A stretch of DNA of 64,000 nucleotides from Sulfodiicoccus acidiphilus (GCF_003967175.1 NZ_AP018553.1:248001-312000), one strand, 5' to 3'. Shown: positions 44,567 through 53,703, numbered from the stretch's first letter. A program made the numbers and translations. Notes: a model not told the origin generated them from the sequence alone.

Positions 44567-45027
44567 TCCACTGTCACTGTCTCCCCTACTTCCTTCACTT
44601 CCTCCAAGCTCCTCAATCTCCTCACCATCTTTACCGCCGATTCCACGGCTCTCACCGCATACTCCTCTATTCTGTCCACCGCCTGTTCGTGGGAAGCACC
44701 AGGTCCTATTATCCCGACTGTCACAGGCTTGTTTGAGTCAAGTGATATATCCATTATCTTTCTAAAAACTTGAGAAGCCACCGATTCGTCGTGTTTGGTC
44801 TCACCCTTTATTACCGCACCTAAGGTCACCACAGCATCGACGTCGGGTCTCTCAGCTAACTTAGAGGCCGCGAGGGGAATTTCGAAGCTTCCAGGGACTT
44901 TCACCACAAGTGGCACATCAACGCCGAGGAACTTAGCGTGGGATAGGGCCCTCTGCAGCATCAGGTAGGTGACGTCGTAGTTGAACTCCGCCACAACTAT
45001 GGCGAGCCTAATCGAGCGATCCTGCAT
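44563..45027 (-). CDS. ribH: 6,7-dimethyl-8-ribityllumazine synthase
   Basis: Encodes 154 residues. RibH condenses the ribityl-diaminopyrimidine with dihydroxybutanone phosphate. Motifs: VAEFNYDVT at the N-terminus, [28 protein letters not shown] with the catalytic His, and the phosphate-binding [12 protein letters not shown]. Overlaps ribC by 20 bases. Confidence 0.97.
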   Translation of the reverse strand: MQDRSIRLAIVVAEFNYDVTYLMLQRALSHAKFLGVDVPLVVKVPGSFEIPLAASKLAERPDVDAVVTLGAVIKGETKHDESVASQVFRKIMDISLDSNKPVTVGIIGPGASHEQAVDRIEEYAVRAVESAVKMVRRLRSLEEVKEVGETVTVE

Positions 45028-45469
45028 CCTCGTACCCCTGCCTCAGTCCCTTTCCAGCGAGAGGTGTAAGAGAGTTGGGACCATCCCTTACTAGTCTAAC
45101 CAAGTTTAAGGCATGTTTCCTCGCCCTATCTATGGCCACCTGGGCCAGCCTTTCCTCGTTTGTCTCGTCCTCGTGAACAGTCACATCCATCACGTGTTTT
45201 GAGGTCATGATCTGTACAAATATTAAGCCTACGCTCGCCGCGATGTAGCTGTACTTGTCCAGTTGAGTCCTCCCTACCCAGCCTAGGGTTATCACCCCAT
45301 CGCATCCAGCGTCCAATAGCCTCTTAGCGGCTGCCGGAAGGTCTTTGATCCCGGGAACGGTATATCTGACGATTTGTGCTTCAGGGTCCTCCTTGGATAT
45401 TACTCTTATCGCCTCCTTTCCCATGTCAACTCTGGAGAACGTGGTGTCGGCCACACCGTACTTCCTCAT
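45008..45469 (-). CDS. ribC: Riboflavin synthase, archaeal type
   Basis: Encodes 153 residues. The archaeal riboflavin synthase is a relative of lumazine synthase, not of the bacterial trimeric enzyme. Marks: [49 protein letters not shown] and [15 protein letters not shown]. Overlaps ribB by four bases. Confidence 0.95.
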   Translation of the reverse strand: MRKYGVADTTFSRVDMGKEAIRVISKEDPEAQIVRYTVPGIKDLPAAAKRLLDAGCDGVITLGWVGRTQLDKYSYIAASVGLIFVQIMTSKHVMDVTVHEDETNEERLAQVAIDRARKHALNLVRLVRDGPNSLTPLAGKGLRQGYEDAGSLD

Positions 45470-46122
45470 GCCAGCTCACCTAATATTTCTGTTCCCTCTA
45501 GGAAAGAGACTCCCCAGTTCTTCGCCAATTTCTTGGCCTTCTCCTTACTCAAGCTGGCCCCCTCATCGAGCATCTCTGCTATCACCATACTCCTTTCCAG
45601 CCCCAGGGCCTCAGCAAGAACCATCACCAGTTCCGTGTGCCCTCTCCTTCTGTCTACACCTCTTGAAATCAGGACTGGAACGTGGCCTGGAGCCATGAAG
45701 CTTTCCCTAAATTTCCTCCTCGCTTCTCCGTCGTCCGTGGATAGGAGCTTAACTACTTCGTGAAGGCCCCTTATTGTCTTGGCCCTATCGTTGTCACTTA
45801 TCCCCGTTTTCGTCTCAATGTGGTTGACCCATAGCGAGAACGCAGGCTCGTCACCATAAGAAGGCCTCTTAACGAGATCTCCCATTCCTACTTCTCTCAA
45901 AATTTCGGTGAAGAAAGGCAATCCGAGGAGTTTTCCTTCTCTCTCCCCTGTGACGAAGCAGATGAGTCCCCCCGCCTCCTTCCTAAGTGTGGTTATACTC
46001 TTTGGGGTCACTGCCCCCCCGTAGAAAACCATATCGACCTCCTCCTCCCTTCCCTCGAAATCGTATACAAGCACGGGTAGTCCACGCTCTAGCTCTTGTT
46101 TAAGCCTCGCCTTATCGTTCAC
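45466..46122 (-). CDS. ribB: 3,4-dihydroxy-2-butanone 4-phosphate synthase
   Basis: Encodes 218 residues from GTG 46122. RibB makes the four-carbon unit from ribulose 5-phosphate. Active-site parts: FEGREEEVDMVFYG with the acidic metal-binding cluster, KEAGGLICF, NHIETKTGISDNDRAKTI and APGHVPVLISRGVDRRRGHTE. First gene of the rib operon. Confidence 0.95.
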   Translation of the reverse strand: MNDKARLKQELERGLPVLVYDFEGREEEVDMVFYGGAVTPKSITTLRKEAGGLICFVTGEREGKLLGLPFFTEILREVGMGDLVKRPSYGDEPAFSLWVNHIETKTGISDNDRAKTIRGLHEVVKLLSTDDGEARRKFRESFMAPGHVPVLISRGVDRRRGHTELVMVLAEALGLERSMVIAEMLDEGASLSKEKAKKLAKNWGVSFLEGTEILGELA

Positions 46123-46142
46123 GAGCTACATAAACTTAGGAC

Positions 46143-46151
46143 CTATTTAAG
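46143..46151 (-). promoter_or_regulatory. TATA box of the riboflavin operon
   Basis: CTTAAATAG on the minus strand lies 21-29 bases before the ribB GTG, so the operon message is probably leaderless. I see no inverted repeat that would mark a regulator site or an FMN riboswitch. Confidence 0.55.
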
Positions 46152-46156
46152 AGTAA

Positions 46157-46669
46157 TTACTTATTTCTGCGTAGAACCTGGAACGCAGTGAAGATCAAAG
46201 CCCCGAGAACTCCGTAAAGTGGAAGAAACGATCCAGCGTGTGATCTGTAGGCTGGTAGCCGAGTTGCGGGAGATGATACGTTCGTCAGGTTGGCGAAGAC
46301 GAAGAGGCCTACTCCGTAACTCTGCAACGAGTAGAACCTTGAGGAGTTCGGTTGAATCGCGAATAGGGGGACGGTAATTTGCTGTCCACCGACGTTTAAG
46401 TATACTCCTCCAGGGTAGATTCCAGGTTGAGAGTGAGGCGAAGACCCGTTGTAGAGGACAACCCACACAATAACGAGTCTGCAAGAGCTCAAATTCACAG
46501 TCTCCGTCCTGACAAGATAGTCCTGGTAAGTCCCATTGTAGTACGCGTCTAAGGAGACCCCGTTGAGTGTGACGCTGAGGACGTGAGATCCGATGTGAAG
46601 TGCAGGAATGGAGGCTAGGACGAGGATCAATAGGTATGGGCTCACTGTCCAAAGTTTAATAACCCTCAT
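46157..46669 (-). CDS. Secreted membrane-anchored glycoprotein of unknown function
   Basis: Encodes 170 residues. A signal-like hydrophobic stretch at about 9-27 (SPYLLILVLASIPALHIGS) and a C-terminal membrane helix (LYGVLGALIFTAFQVL) followed by RRNK anchor an extracellular domain rich in beta-prone and aromatic residues. At least six N-glycosylation sequons (NGT, NLS, NGS, NSS, NLT, NVS) are spread over it. No family recognised. It is divergent from DUF2208 and downstream of nothing related to riboflavin. Confidence 0.6.
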   Translation of the reverse strand: MRVIKLWTVSPYLLILVLASIPALHIGSHVLSVTLNGVSLDAYYNGTYQDYLVRTETVNLSSCRLVIVWVVLYNGSSPHSQPGIYPGGVYLNVGGQQITVPLFAIQPNSSRFYSLQSYGVGLFVFANLTNVSSPATRLPAYRSHAGSFLPLYGVLGALIFTAFQVLRRNK

Positions 46670-46693
46670 GTATTATAGCTTTTCAGTCGGTCC

Positions 46694-47458
46694 ATGTCTT
46701 CGTATCCTAATCCCTACAGTCCTAAGTACTTAGCCGTTTCGCAGGTACTGCTGGTAGTTCTCGCAATTGCTAATAGTTTCCTACCCAAATACTTCTTCCT
46801 GTTCTATATACTCTATCTCATCGGCACCTTCGCATTCATAGGCATCTTCACCTACAGGACTAACCCAATGATTAGGGATAGGAGTCTCATGAAGGAGGTA
46901 ATGTCGTCAAGGAGCCTCCACGAGGAAAAGGACGTTCAGCAGCTCATAATGAACGATAGAGAGTACGTGAAGGAATTGACTGCACAGTCCTCTAAGATGC
47001 TTAAGTACATGCTATTTCTGCTGATTTACACTGTTGCAGTGATACTCGTCTACGACGACGTCTTGATCAAGGTAATAAACTCTCCAGCCTTCAAGGCTAA
47101 CGACATCTACAGGTTCGTTATATACGTGATATACTTCGAGGCCCTCTTCGGGATAAGCTTCATAATGTCTAGGAGGGTCTTCCGGATGGGTAACATCAAC
47201 AAGGTCGCTCCTAACAGCTACAAGATCACCGAGAAGGGAGTAGTTGGAAACGGTTTCCCATCGGTCACCATACACGGCGTCCACTTAGCTGATGCTGAGA
47301 TCCGCGTCAACCCAGAGAACAAGTACGTGGAGATCGTTCCCTCTGACGCATCTAAGAAGTCCGTGCCTTACACGGTGAGACTTTACTCTAACGATGTAAA
47401 TAAAGTGAAGGAGTTGTTGGAGAGAGTGAAGAAAATAAGCGTCAAGAAAGGAACTTAG
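46694..47458 (+). CDS. DUF2208 membrane protein
   Basis: Encodes 254 residues. Four membrane segments are visible: about 12-30, 32-53, 103-122 and 139-160, with a cytosolic helical loop between the second and third, and a soluble C-terminal domain (VTIHGVHLADAEIRVNPENK). This matches DUF2208, a family of Sulfolobales membrane proteins without known function. A TATA-like TATTATAGC lies about 20 bases before the ATG. Its last bases overlap the convergent cbiA end by 17 bases. Confidence 0.72.
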   Translation: MSSYPNPYSPKYLAVSQVLLVVLAIANSFLPKYFFLFYILYLIGTFAFIGIFTYRTNPMIRDRSLMKEVMSSRSLHEEKDVQQLIMNDREYVKELTAQSSKMLKYMLFLLIYTVAVILVYDDVLIKVINSPAFKANDIYRFVIYVIYFEALFGISFIMSRRVFRMGNINKVAPNSYKITEKGVVGNGFPSVTIHGVHLADAEIRVNPENKYVEIVPSDASKKSVPYTVRLYSNDVNKVKELLERVKKISVKKGT

Positions 47459-48737
47459 GGAGATTGGCGAAGAGGAAGTGACTATAAGTTCCTAGGGCAT
47501 TTTGCACCTGAAGTCCGTCCCAACCATCCCCTAGGCCCTTTCCTAGTCGATTTCTGAAAACGGGTCTTTCGTTGTAACTCACCACTTTGGAGACGTGGAA
47601 CTCGTGTCCCCGTATTCGACTTCCCTCTCGACTAATCAAGTTGTCCTTTACGGCCTCCAGTTCCGTGTATCCTATGGTTAGTTTGCTCTTGGTCTCAATC
47701 TCCACATCTAGGGCACCGACCATTCTGTAGTCTCTTCCATCCCTAAGCAGCCTCTTGCCTAGGAACATTAGGCCTCCACACTCCCCGAAAACTTTGGTTC
47801 CCATGTTTATCTGCTCTAGGAGCCAGGTTTTGGTCGCAGTGGCGGCCTCCAACTCGGAAAGGTGCAGTTCAGGGTAACCTCCTCCTAGATATATGAAGTC
47901 GACCTCCTTAGGGACCTCGTTATTGAGCGGGCTGAAGAACTCTATTTCGTACTTACTTCTGATTGCGTCTAGGTTCTGTAAGTAATAAAAGCTGAACGCA
48001 CTGTCGTAAGCCACCGCCGCCCTCCCTTTTTGCTCCCTGTTTTCCTCAGGAGCATCGGGCAAATCCCTCGCAGTTGTCGCTATATTCACAAGGTCATCCA
48101 CGTCCAAGATCAACGATTCTTCTGCGGTCTTTACTATTCTCTCTGCCCTAGAGTTGTCCTCCACTGTTAGCAGGCCCAAGTGTCTCTCCTCGACTTGGAT
48201 CTCCGCCCTCTTAGGTAGGTAACCTAAAGGCTTCACCCCTTCAGGCAGAGAACTGGCGCACTCTAAGTAGTGCCTCTCGGAGCTCACCTTGTTGAAGATC
48301 ACGCCCTTCACTTCTGCCCCCCTGTAATCGATCAATCCCTTAACCACCGCTCCTGCTGTAGTTGACATCCCGCTGGCGTCTATTACCGCAACTATAGGTG
48401 TTCCGGTGACCTTAGCTAGTTCGAAAGTACTGTACTTCCCTCCTGCTCCATCGTACAGTCCCATGACCCCCTCTATTACACTGATGTCGAATCCCTTACC
48501 GTATTTAGCTAAGCTGTTCATCACTCCTTTCTCTCCCATCATCCATAAGTCTAGGTTAGCTGCGGGCGTACCTGTAGCAACTCTGTGATACCCTGGGTCT
48601 ATATAGTCTGGACCGGCCTTGAATCCCCTCACTTTCTTGGTTTTCGATAACTTCCTCATCAAGGCCGCGGTAGCGGTGGTCTTTCCTGACCCACTCCTAT
48701 CAGCAGCTATTATTACACGTGGAAGGAGCATGTGCAA
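47442..48737 (-). CDS. cbiA: Cobyrinate a,c-diamide synthase
   Basis: Encodes 431 residues, full length. The N-terminal ATP-dependent domain starts IIAADRSGSGKTTATAAL and has KAGPDYIDPGYH; the C-terminal glutamine amidotransferase domain has YLGGGYPELH, VFGECGGLMFLGK with the catalytic Cys, and SHFLFANL with His. It amidates cobyrinic acid in B12 synthesis. It stands alone, and cbiX lies 5 kb away. A TATA-like GCTTATAAC at 48783-48791 (minus) would give a short leader. Confidence 0.94.
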   Translation of the reverse strand: MHMLLPRVIIAADRSGSGKTTATAALMRKLSKTKKVRGFKAGPDYIDPGYHRVATGTPAANLDLWMMGEKGVMNSLAKYGKGFDISVIEGVMGLYDGAGGKYSTFELAKVTGTPIVAVIDASGMSTTAGAVVKGLIDYRGAEVKGVIFNKVSSERHYLECASSLPEGVKPLGYLPKRAEIQVEERHLGLLTVEDNSRAERIVKTAEESLILDVDDLVNIATTARDLPDAPEENREQKGRAAVAYDSAFSFYYLQNLDAIRSKYEIEFFSPLNNEVPKEVDFIYLGGGYPELHLSELEAATATKTWLLEQINMGTKVFGECGGLMFLGKRLLRDGRDYRMVGALDVEIETKSKLTIGYTELEAVKDNLISREGSRIRGHEFHVSKVVSYNERPVFRNRLGKGLGDGWDGLQVQNALGTYSHFLFANLPKFLS

Positions 48738-49047
48738 GGGGGGCCGTCCAGTCTAATGACTTTTAGCCTCCTTCAGAGAGCTGTTATAAGCCTGGGAGAT
48801 TGAAGGGTGGCATGGAACCTGCCTTTTAAGGCGGTGATGGATAACCCCTTTGTGGAAGGGTCTTGACAACAAAAAGCCCCCGCTAACTTATCTAAAACTT
48901 ACTAGGCGACGTTTAAAAGATCTTACTCAGTCGAACCACCTCCTTGTCTGTTTAAGGTCGTGGTTGTGAAGCAAGAAACTTGGCTCTTCTGAGAGATATC
49001 CCGCTTGGCCGTTACGTTTTAATCCAAGATGTACAGAGTCCTCGTTC
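48738..49047. other. cbiA-pcna3 intergenic region
   Basis: About 310 bases hold the divergent promoters of cbiA and pcna3. The minus-strand sequence GGGGGCTTTTTG at about 48874-48886 looks like an intrinsic terminator. A palindromic patch CCTGCCTTTTAAGGCGG is at about 48812-48828. I looked for a cobalamin riboswitch (B12 box) upstream of cbiA and did not see one. Confidence 0.4.
49015..49023 (+). promoter_or_regulatory. TATA box of pcna3
   Basis: CGTTTTAAT lies 25-33 bases before the GTG start at 49048, the spacing of a leaderless archaeal transcript. Confidence 0.5.
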
Positions 49048-49782
49048 GTGAAAGTTGTATACTCTGACGCACTCTCGTTCAGATCGTTGGTACAGACCAT
49101 TAGTTCCTTAGTAGACGAGGCCGCTTTCACGTTCGATCGGGATGGAGTGGTTGTTGTTGCCATGGACCCAGCTCACGTTTCTATGATAACGGTAAAGTTG
49201 GGAACTGTGTTCTTCTCATCGTACGATGTTGCGGAGAAGTTCGTGTTCGGATTCAATACCCAGTACCTACTGAGGCTCCTGAAGTTCCTGAGGAAGGGAG
49301 ATGCGTTGGAGATCTCTTCCGACCCCTCGGGTTTGGTTATACTCAACGTTAACGGAAAGGTACCTAGGAGATTCTTGCTCAGGAATCTATCGGTTTCTTC
49401 TCCTAATTTACCTCAGCTCAAGATGGAGTTCGACGTAAGGGCAGTGGTCAGTTCGGAAGCTCTGTTTAGAGCAATAGATCAAGCGTCGGCCGTGAGCGAC
49501 GCGGTGACTTTCACAGTTGACGAGTCATCTTTGAGGATCGTGGCTGGTGAAGAAAACGCGTTGGAGGTGGAACTCTCGAAAGATATGGGGGCGCTGAGGG
49601 AGGTATCCATGAAGAAGAAGTCAACTGCTTCTTACTCTTTGGACTACCTCAACGGTATCACGGGTTTAGGTAGGATGTCTAAGGAAGTTGAGCTCCAGTT
49701 TTCTGAGGAGAAGCCCCTCCAGCTGAACTTCCCAGTGGACGGTGGAAACGTAACGTATTTATTGGCACCTAAGCTCTCTTGA
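49048..49782 (+). CDS. pcna3: DNA sliding clamp, PCNA3 type
   Basis: Encodes 244 residues from a GTG. It resembles PCNA3 of Sulfolobales: MKVVYSDA start, FGFNTQYLLRLLKF, and the C-terminal VTYLLAPK. It pairs with the PCNA1-PCNA2 dimer to complete the clamp. The promoter is leaderless. The two MetE-like genes follow after seven bases and may be co-transcribed. Confidence 0.92.
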   Translation: MKVVYSDALSFRSLVQTISSLVDEAAFTFDRDGVVVVAMDPAHVSMITVKLGTVFFSSYDVAEKFVFGFNTQYLLRLLKFLRKGDALEISSDPSGLVILNVNGKVPRRFLLRNLSVSSPNLPQLKMEFDVRAVVSSEALFRAIDQASAVSDAVTFTVDESSLRIVAGEENALEVELSKDMGALREVSMKKKSTASYSLDYLNGITGLGRMSKEVELQFSEEKPLQLNFPVDGGNVTYLLAPKLS

Positions 49783-49788
49783 CGTGCA

Positions 49789-50751
49789 ATGAAGACGGCG
49801 TTACTGGGGAGCTTTCCAAGGTCTAGGGTCATTTCTAAACACGTTTATCAGTACAGGCAAGGGAAGTTCCCAGAAAATAAGCTCATGGAGGAGGTATCAC
49901 GTGCAACTGGTAAGCTCATGGAACTCGCTAAGGGGGCGTCATTGGACTACGTAACCGGGGGGAATTTCCTCTGGGACGACATAGTTGACATGGCCTGTTC
50001 CCAAGTTTACTGTGGTGAAAGGAGAGAGCTGGTCAGGTTCTACGAGAACAACTTCTACTACAGGGAGCCTATGGTAAATGGACCTCTGGAGGTGCGGGAT
50101 CAGGAGTACGTGAGGGCCTTGAGCATTTTTAGGAAGGAGTTCGACGAAAAGCTAAGACATGGAGAGAGCAAGCTGAAGGCCTCTTTCTTAGGTCCTCTCT
50201 CGTTCACCTCACTCTCTCAGGATTCTCACTATGGGGACAAAGTAGAATTAGCCTTCGCCTACGCTAAGGCAGTAAACCAAGTAATGAGGGACTCCGAACC
50301 CTTAGTTGATGTGATGGAGATACAGGATCCTTCAATCTTTGATTCGAAGGTAGATAAGAAGTTGAGGGCCAGGTTAGGGGAAATCTATCAGACTGTTACA
50401 GCTGGGGTTGGAAAAGAAAAGCACTTAATCACCTACTTCTTCCTTGAACCATCGCTTTTGAAGGAGTTCTTTGAACTGCCCGTAGACGTTTACGGAGTGG
50501 ACCTGGTGGAAGGAAAGGCGAGGGTAAGGCAGGTGTATCGGTTCACCAGGGGGAAGAGGTTCTACTTAGGCCTCCTTGACGCTAGGTCCACGAAGCTTGA
50601 GAGGATTTCTACTTTGAGGAGGGTGGCCGAGAGGTTCAGTGAGAGGGGTGCTGTTGACGTCGTGATAGGTTTTAATTCCTTCGCCGACTTCATCCCTGAG
50701 GTGGTCGCAGTAAGGAAATTGAGGCTCTTGGGTAAGGTGAAGTCCAAGTGA
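49789..50751 (+). CDS. MetE-like protein, N-terminal/auxiliary unit
   Basis: Encodes 320 residues of the MetE/UroD barrel family: [42 protein letters not shown] and [12 protein letters not shown]. The zinc ligands of methionine synthase are absent, unlike the next gene. It overlaps that gene by four bases, so they likely form a two-subunit methyltransferase. Separate N- and C-parts of MetE are common in Sulfolobales. Confidence 0.8.
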   Translation: MKTALLGSFPRSRVISKHVYQYRQGKFPENKLMEEVSRATGKLMELAKGASLDYVTGGNFLWDDIVDMACSQVYCGERRELVRFYENNFYYREPMVNGPLEVRDQEYVRALSIFRKEFDEKLRHGESKLKASFLGPLSFTSLSQDSHYGDKVELAFAYAKAVNQVMRDSEPLVDVMEIQDPSIFDSKVDKKLRARLGEIYQTVTAGVGKEKHLITYFFLEPSLLKEFFELPVDVYGVDLVEGKARVRQVYRFTRGKRFYLGLLDARSTKLERISTLRRVAERFSERGAVDVVIGFNSFADFIPEVVAVRKLRLLGKVKSK

Positions 50752-51776
50752 GTTCAACTCTCCCCCTTCTTCCAACAACTGTCATAGGAAGTTACCCAAG
50801 GCCTAAGTGGCTAAGGGAGGCCCTACGCTTAAGGTCCACGGGCAGAATGAAAGAAGAAGAACTGAGGGAAGCGTTCGACGATTCTGTACAGGTAGTATTG
50901 AGAGAACATGGACTTGCCGGAGTTGACGTCCCTACCGATGGAGAGATGAGGAGGGACGAGATGGTGGAGTTCTTCGCGGAGAGACTTGGAGGATTTAAGT
51001 TTTACGGGCCAGTTAGAGTATGGGGAGCCAACTACTACAGGAAACCCTCAGTGGTAAGCAAGGTAAGTTACAGAGAACCGATGTTGGTTGACGAGTTTAA
51101 GTACGCCAGCTCAGTATCTTACACTCCCAACCTCAAGGTTACAATCACTGGTCCCTATACCATGGCCGACTGGTCCTACAACGAATATTACAAGTCTAAG
51201 GAGGAGCTAGCTCACGATTTGGCTAAGGTCATGAATGCAGAAATGAAGTCGTTGGTAGAGGCTGGCGCCAAGGTTATTCAGGTTGACGAACCTGCTATAC
51301 ATACCCACAAGTCTGAGGTGGATTGGGCAGTACACGTAGTCAACGAGTCAGTTAAGGGTATTAACGTTAAGGTTGTCCTTCATGTATGCTACGGAGACTA
51401 CTCCATAATATTTCCTAAACTTAATGAACTTTTAGTCGATCAAGTGAATCTGGCGTTGAAGAACTACGATTACGAACCAATCAAGTTACTGAAGAGGTAC
51501 AGAATTGAAAAGGAAATAGGGGTGGGAGTAATAGATGTCCATACCAATAGAGTGGAGACACCCGATGAGGTCGCCAAGGATCTAAATAGAGTATTGAAGT
51601 ACCTAGATTACCTTCCTCCTCACAAGTTCTGGGTGAATCCAGACTGCGGTCTCAAACTCCGCCCCAGGAAAGTAGCATTCGAGAAGTTAAAGTCTATGGT
51701 CAACGGCACATTGGCATTGAGGAGCAGGCTTAAGTCCACCGAGGAACCCACACTCAAGCCCTTGTTTAGTAGGTGA
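50748..51776 (+). CDS. Core MetE methionine synthase
   Basis: Encodes 342 residues, the catalytic half of cobalamin-independent-type methionine synthase. It starts [13 protein letters not shown], has [11 protein letters not shown], and shows the zinc ligands in [10 protein letters not shown] (His, Cys), and [10 protein letters not shown] (Cys). Short archaeal core MetE enzymes may take the methyl group from a corrinoid rather than folate; the presence of cbiA and cbiX nearby is consistent but not proof. Confidence 0.88.
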   Translation: MSSTLPLLPTTVIGSYPRPKWLREALRLRSTGRMKEEELREAFDDSVQVVLREHGLAGVDVPTDGEMRRDEMVEFFAERLGGFKFYGPVRVWGANYYRKPSVVSKVSYREPMLVDEFKYASSVSYTPNLKVTITGPYTMADWSYNEYYKSKEELAHDLAKVMNAEMKSLVEAGAKVIQVDEPAIHTHKSEVDWAVHVVNESVKGINVKVVLHVCYGDYSIIFPKLNELLVDQVNLALKNYDYEPIKLLKRYRIEKEIGVGVIDVHTNRVETPDEVAKDLNRVLKYLDYLPPHKFWVNPDCGLKLRPRKVAFEKLKSMVNGTLALRSRLKSTEEPTLKPLFSR

Positions 51777-51852
51777 TGAGGAGTTTTCAGACGATATTCA
51801 TGAATAGGGAAGAGACCCTTCACTTTCAATTCTGAATGTATTAGGGGTGGGA

Positions 51853-51867
51853 GCCACCCTCGGTGAC
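51853..51867 (+). repeat. Direct repeat flanking the TreT remnant, copy 1
   Basis: GCCACCCTCGGTGAC; the same 15 bases recur at 51989-52003 in the same orientation. Confidence 0.85.
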
Positions 51868-51988
51868 GCGTAGTGGGCGGCTTCCTCTGGAGTATTAACT
51901 AGGTATCCAGTAACATTGTTCACGACTTGGAGCGGTATTCCTCCGGTATTGTCGCCTATTACGGCCTTCCCCTTCCATAAGGCCTCGC

Positions 51989-52003
51989 GCCACCCTCGGT
52001 GAC
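51989..52003 (+). repeat. Direct repeat flanking the TreT remnant, copy 2
   Basis: GCCACCCTCGGTGAC, identical to 51853-51867, 136 bases apart. It lies where the transposon-like right-end sequence begins. Confidence 0.85.
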
Positions 52004-52083
52004 CGTTGAGCTTCACTCTTCCCCGTTGGGCGAGGTGTGTGACGAAGCAGGAAACCCGCGTCAGGGCAGAAGTAGTTTACCAA
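52004..52083 (+). mobile_element. Right-end relic of an IS200/IS605-type element
   Basis: The segment CCCGTTGGGCGAGGTGTGTG...GAAGCAGGAAACCC...AGTAGTTTACC corresponds to the end of element C (41474-41535) and to known IS605-family right ends. Nothing of a transposase is left. Downstream, 52084-52330 shows no gene; it includes one CRISPR-repeat-like 27-mer at about 52108-52134 (see findings). Confidence 0.6.
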
Positions 52084-52333
52084 AGGTCTCTTCGGAGTCG
52101 TTGGCGACTTTCCATTTCAATTGAGGATTCAATCAGCTTAAGAAGGGTTAGGGTATCGCTCAACCTCCCTACACGATTCGCAGATGTCACATTGCTAGCC
52201 CTCACAGAAAGGAGTTTTTCTCTGGGATTTTGACTACTTTAGATATACTGTAAACTAATTGTGTAGAAGTGATAAGCGGGGAGAATCGCTAATGTGTCGG
52301 GGAGGAAGTGAGGCTAGTTCTAGAGAGCTAGGT

Positions 52334-52342
52334 AAATTTTAT
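52334..52342 (+). promoter_or_regulatory. TATA box of rps15
   Basis: AAATTTTAT lies 26-34 bases before the ATG at 52368, consistent with a leaderless message and with ATG rather than the upstream GTG at 52350 as start. Confidence 0.55.
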
Positions 52343-52367
52343 TAGACGTGTGGAGGCAGTACCACCA

Positions 52368-52826
52368 ATGAACAAGAAAAGACCTAAGGGTTCATCACAT
52401 TCGACCAGGCCGGTCAGAGCTGGGGCTCCCAAGTGGGTCAGATTCACTGATGAGGAAATTGGTGTGTTAGTGGAGGAGCTAGCCAAGAGAGGCTACGGTC
52501 CATCCATGATAGGTCTAATACTAAGGGATCAATACGGCGTACCTTTAGTGAGAAGGGTAGCGAACAAGAAGTTGACCCAAATTCTGAAGGAAAAGGGCCT
52601 CGCCCCCGAAATTCCTGAGGATTTGTTCAACCTAATAAGGAGGGCCGTTAGAGTAAGGAAACACATGTTTAACTACCCTAGGGACAGGGCAGCAAAGAGG
52701 GGATTAGAGGAGATAGAGTCAAAGATAAGGAGGCTTTCCACCTACTACAAGAGAACAGGTAGACTTTCCTTGGACTGGACCTATGACCCAGCTAAAGCAG
52801 AGCTTCTAGTAACTGGAGCCTCCTAA
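52368..52826 (+). CDS. rps15: Ribosomal protein uS15
   Basis: Encodes 152 residues, the long archaeal form. The N-terminal [20 protein letters not shown] and the [16 protein letters not shown] block are diagnostic; the C-terminal helices bind 16S rRNA ([20 protein letters not shown]). It stands alone downstream of the transposon debris and converges with RNase HI. Confidence 0.96.
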   Translation: MNKKRPKGSSHSTRPVRAGAPKWVRFTDEEIGVLVEELAKRGYGPSMIGLILRDQYGVPLVRRVANKKLTQILKEKGLAPEIPEDLFNLIRRAVRVRKHMFNYPRDRAAKRGLEEIESKIRRLSTYYKRTGRLSLDWTYDPAKAELLVTGAS

Positions 52827-52831
52827 GGAAA

Positions 52832-53281
52832 CTAGCTTTGGCAACCGACCTTGGTTAGCTCCCCCCTCTTTGCCAGCTCGTACGCTTTTCTGGTCATGGA
52901 GTCTGCTTCCTCGTTCTTTTCGCGGGGTATCCACTCCACTTTCACGCTTCTAAAATGCTCTAGTAACCTCCTTGCCTCGGTGTAAAGCGGTTCAATTCTA
53001 CTAGACTTAACCTTATACTCACCCCTTAGCTGTCTGATCACCAACTGACTGTCTCCGAAGATCTCGACCTCCGTCACTCCGAGGCTTAACATCCTCTTCA
53101 GGAGGCATATCAAACCCGTATACTCTGCCACGTTGTTGGTAGAGTCGGAGGTCCAAGGTTCGGCAGCGAGACCGAAGCCTTGTTCCTTTCCGAGTTCAGT
53201 CACCATCACGTATCCGAAGGTCGCTATCCCACCGGGGTTAACAGGTTCACAGAGTCCGTCAAAGAATCCTTTTCCTCTCAA
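52832..53281 (-). CDS. rnhA: Ribonuclease HI
   Basis: Encodes 149 residues. The four acidic residues are visible in FFDGLCEP, NNVAEYTGL, IFGDSQLVIRQL and NEEADSMTRKAYE. It resembles the type 1 RNase H of Sulfolobales, which degrades RNA in RNA-DNA hybrids and can act on double-stranded RNA. The N-terminal start MRGKGFFDG is plausible. It converges with rps15, five bases apart. Confidence 0.9.
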   Translation of the reverse strand: MRGKGFFDGLCEPVNPGGIATFGYVMVTELGKEQGFGLAAEPWTSDSTNNVAEYTGLICLLKRMLSLGVTEVEIFGDSQLVIRQLRGEYKVKSSRIEPLYTEARRLLEHFRSVKVEWIPREKNEEADSMTRKAYELAKRGELTKVGCQS

Positions 53282-53319
53282 CTAGACCTCTTGAAGACTT
53301 CAAGAAATATAAGGTGTTC

Positions 53320-53703
53320 TCAGGCCGTAGGGGTTCTGATTGCCTGCTTAGCCCTCTCCGCTAATAGCCCAGCAACCCTCTCGTCCACTCCTAGAGGTTC
53401 TGCTATGGCGATTCTCACTCTCTTTCCCTCCACTTCACAATATCCATCTCGAACTCCCAATAGCCTGGGTACATCCCTCTTGAAGTGGGCACCTGCAGCG
53501 AAGAGAAGTGGTACAGCAACTACCTCAGTGGCCCCTTTTCTCACCAAGTTCTCGAACGCTTCTCTTAAGGTGGGGGTGTTGAACTCTATGAAGCCGTACT
53601 CGACGATACTGAAGTCTCTCCTTAGAAGCTCTGCGTACTTGGTTGCCACCTCCTTCCACGAGCTTTCTCTACTCCCATGAAGAACTAAGAGGACACCTAG
53701 CAT
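53320..53703 (-). CDS. cbiX: Sirohydrochlorin cobaltochelatase CbiX (short type)
   Basis: Encodes 127 residues, the single-domain archaeal CbiXS. VLLVLHGSRESSWKEV holds the first metal-binding His, and PLLFAAGAHFKRDVP the second. It inserts cobalt into sirohydrochlorin in the anaerobic B12 route or iron for siroheme. Same pathway as cbiA at 47.4 kb. It is transcribed away from rps6e. Confidence 0.88.
   Translation of the reverse strand: MLGVLLVLHGSRESSWKEVATKYAELLRRDFSIVEYGFIEFNTPTLREAFENLVRKGATEVVAVPLLFAAGAHFKRDVPRLLGVRDGYCEVEGKRVRIAIAEPLGVDERVAGLLAERAKQAIRTPTA

Larger units (their letters stand above)
51798..52016 (-). pseudogene. Remnant of a trehalose glycosyltransferring synthase (TreT-like)
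   Basis: A 72-codon minus-strand frame contains WREALWKGKAVIGDNTGGIP followed by LQVVNNVTGYLVNTPEEAAHYA, which is the donor-binding C-terminal motif of the GT4-family TreT. Only about 45 residues are homologous and no start or remainder is present. Perfect 15-base direct repeats (51853-51867 and 51989-52003) flank it, and transposon right-end sequence abuts on one side. A decayed fragment. Confidence 0.7.

Noticed and set aside
48738-49047. Cobalamin riboswitch before cbiA
   Set aside because: No B12-box-like sequence is seen and a simple promoter lies close to the start.
52108-52134. CRISPR array
   Set aside because: Only a single repeat-like unit occurs; no regular spacing or second copy exists.
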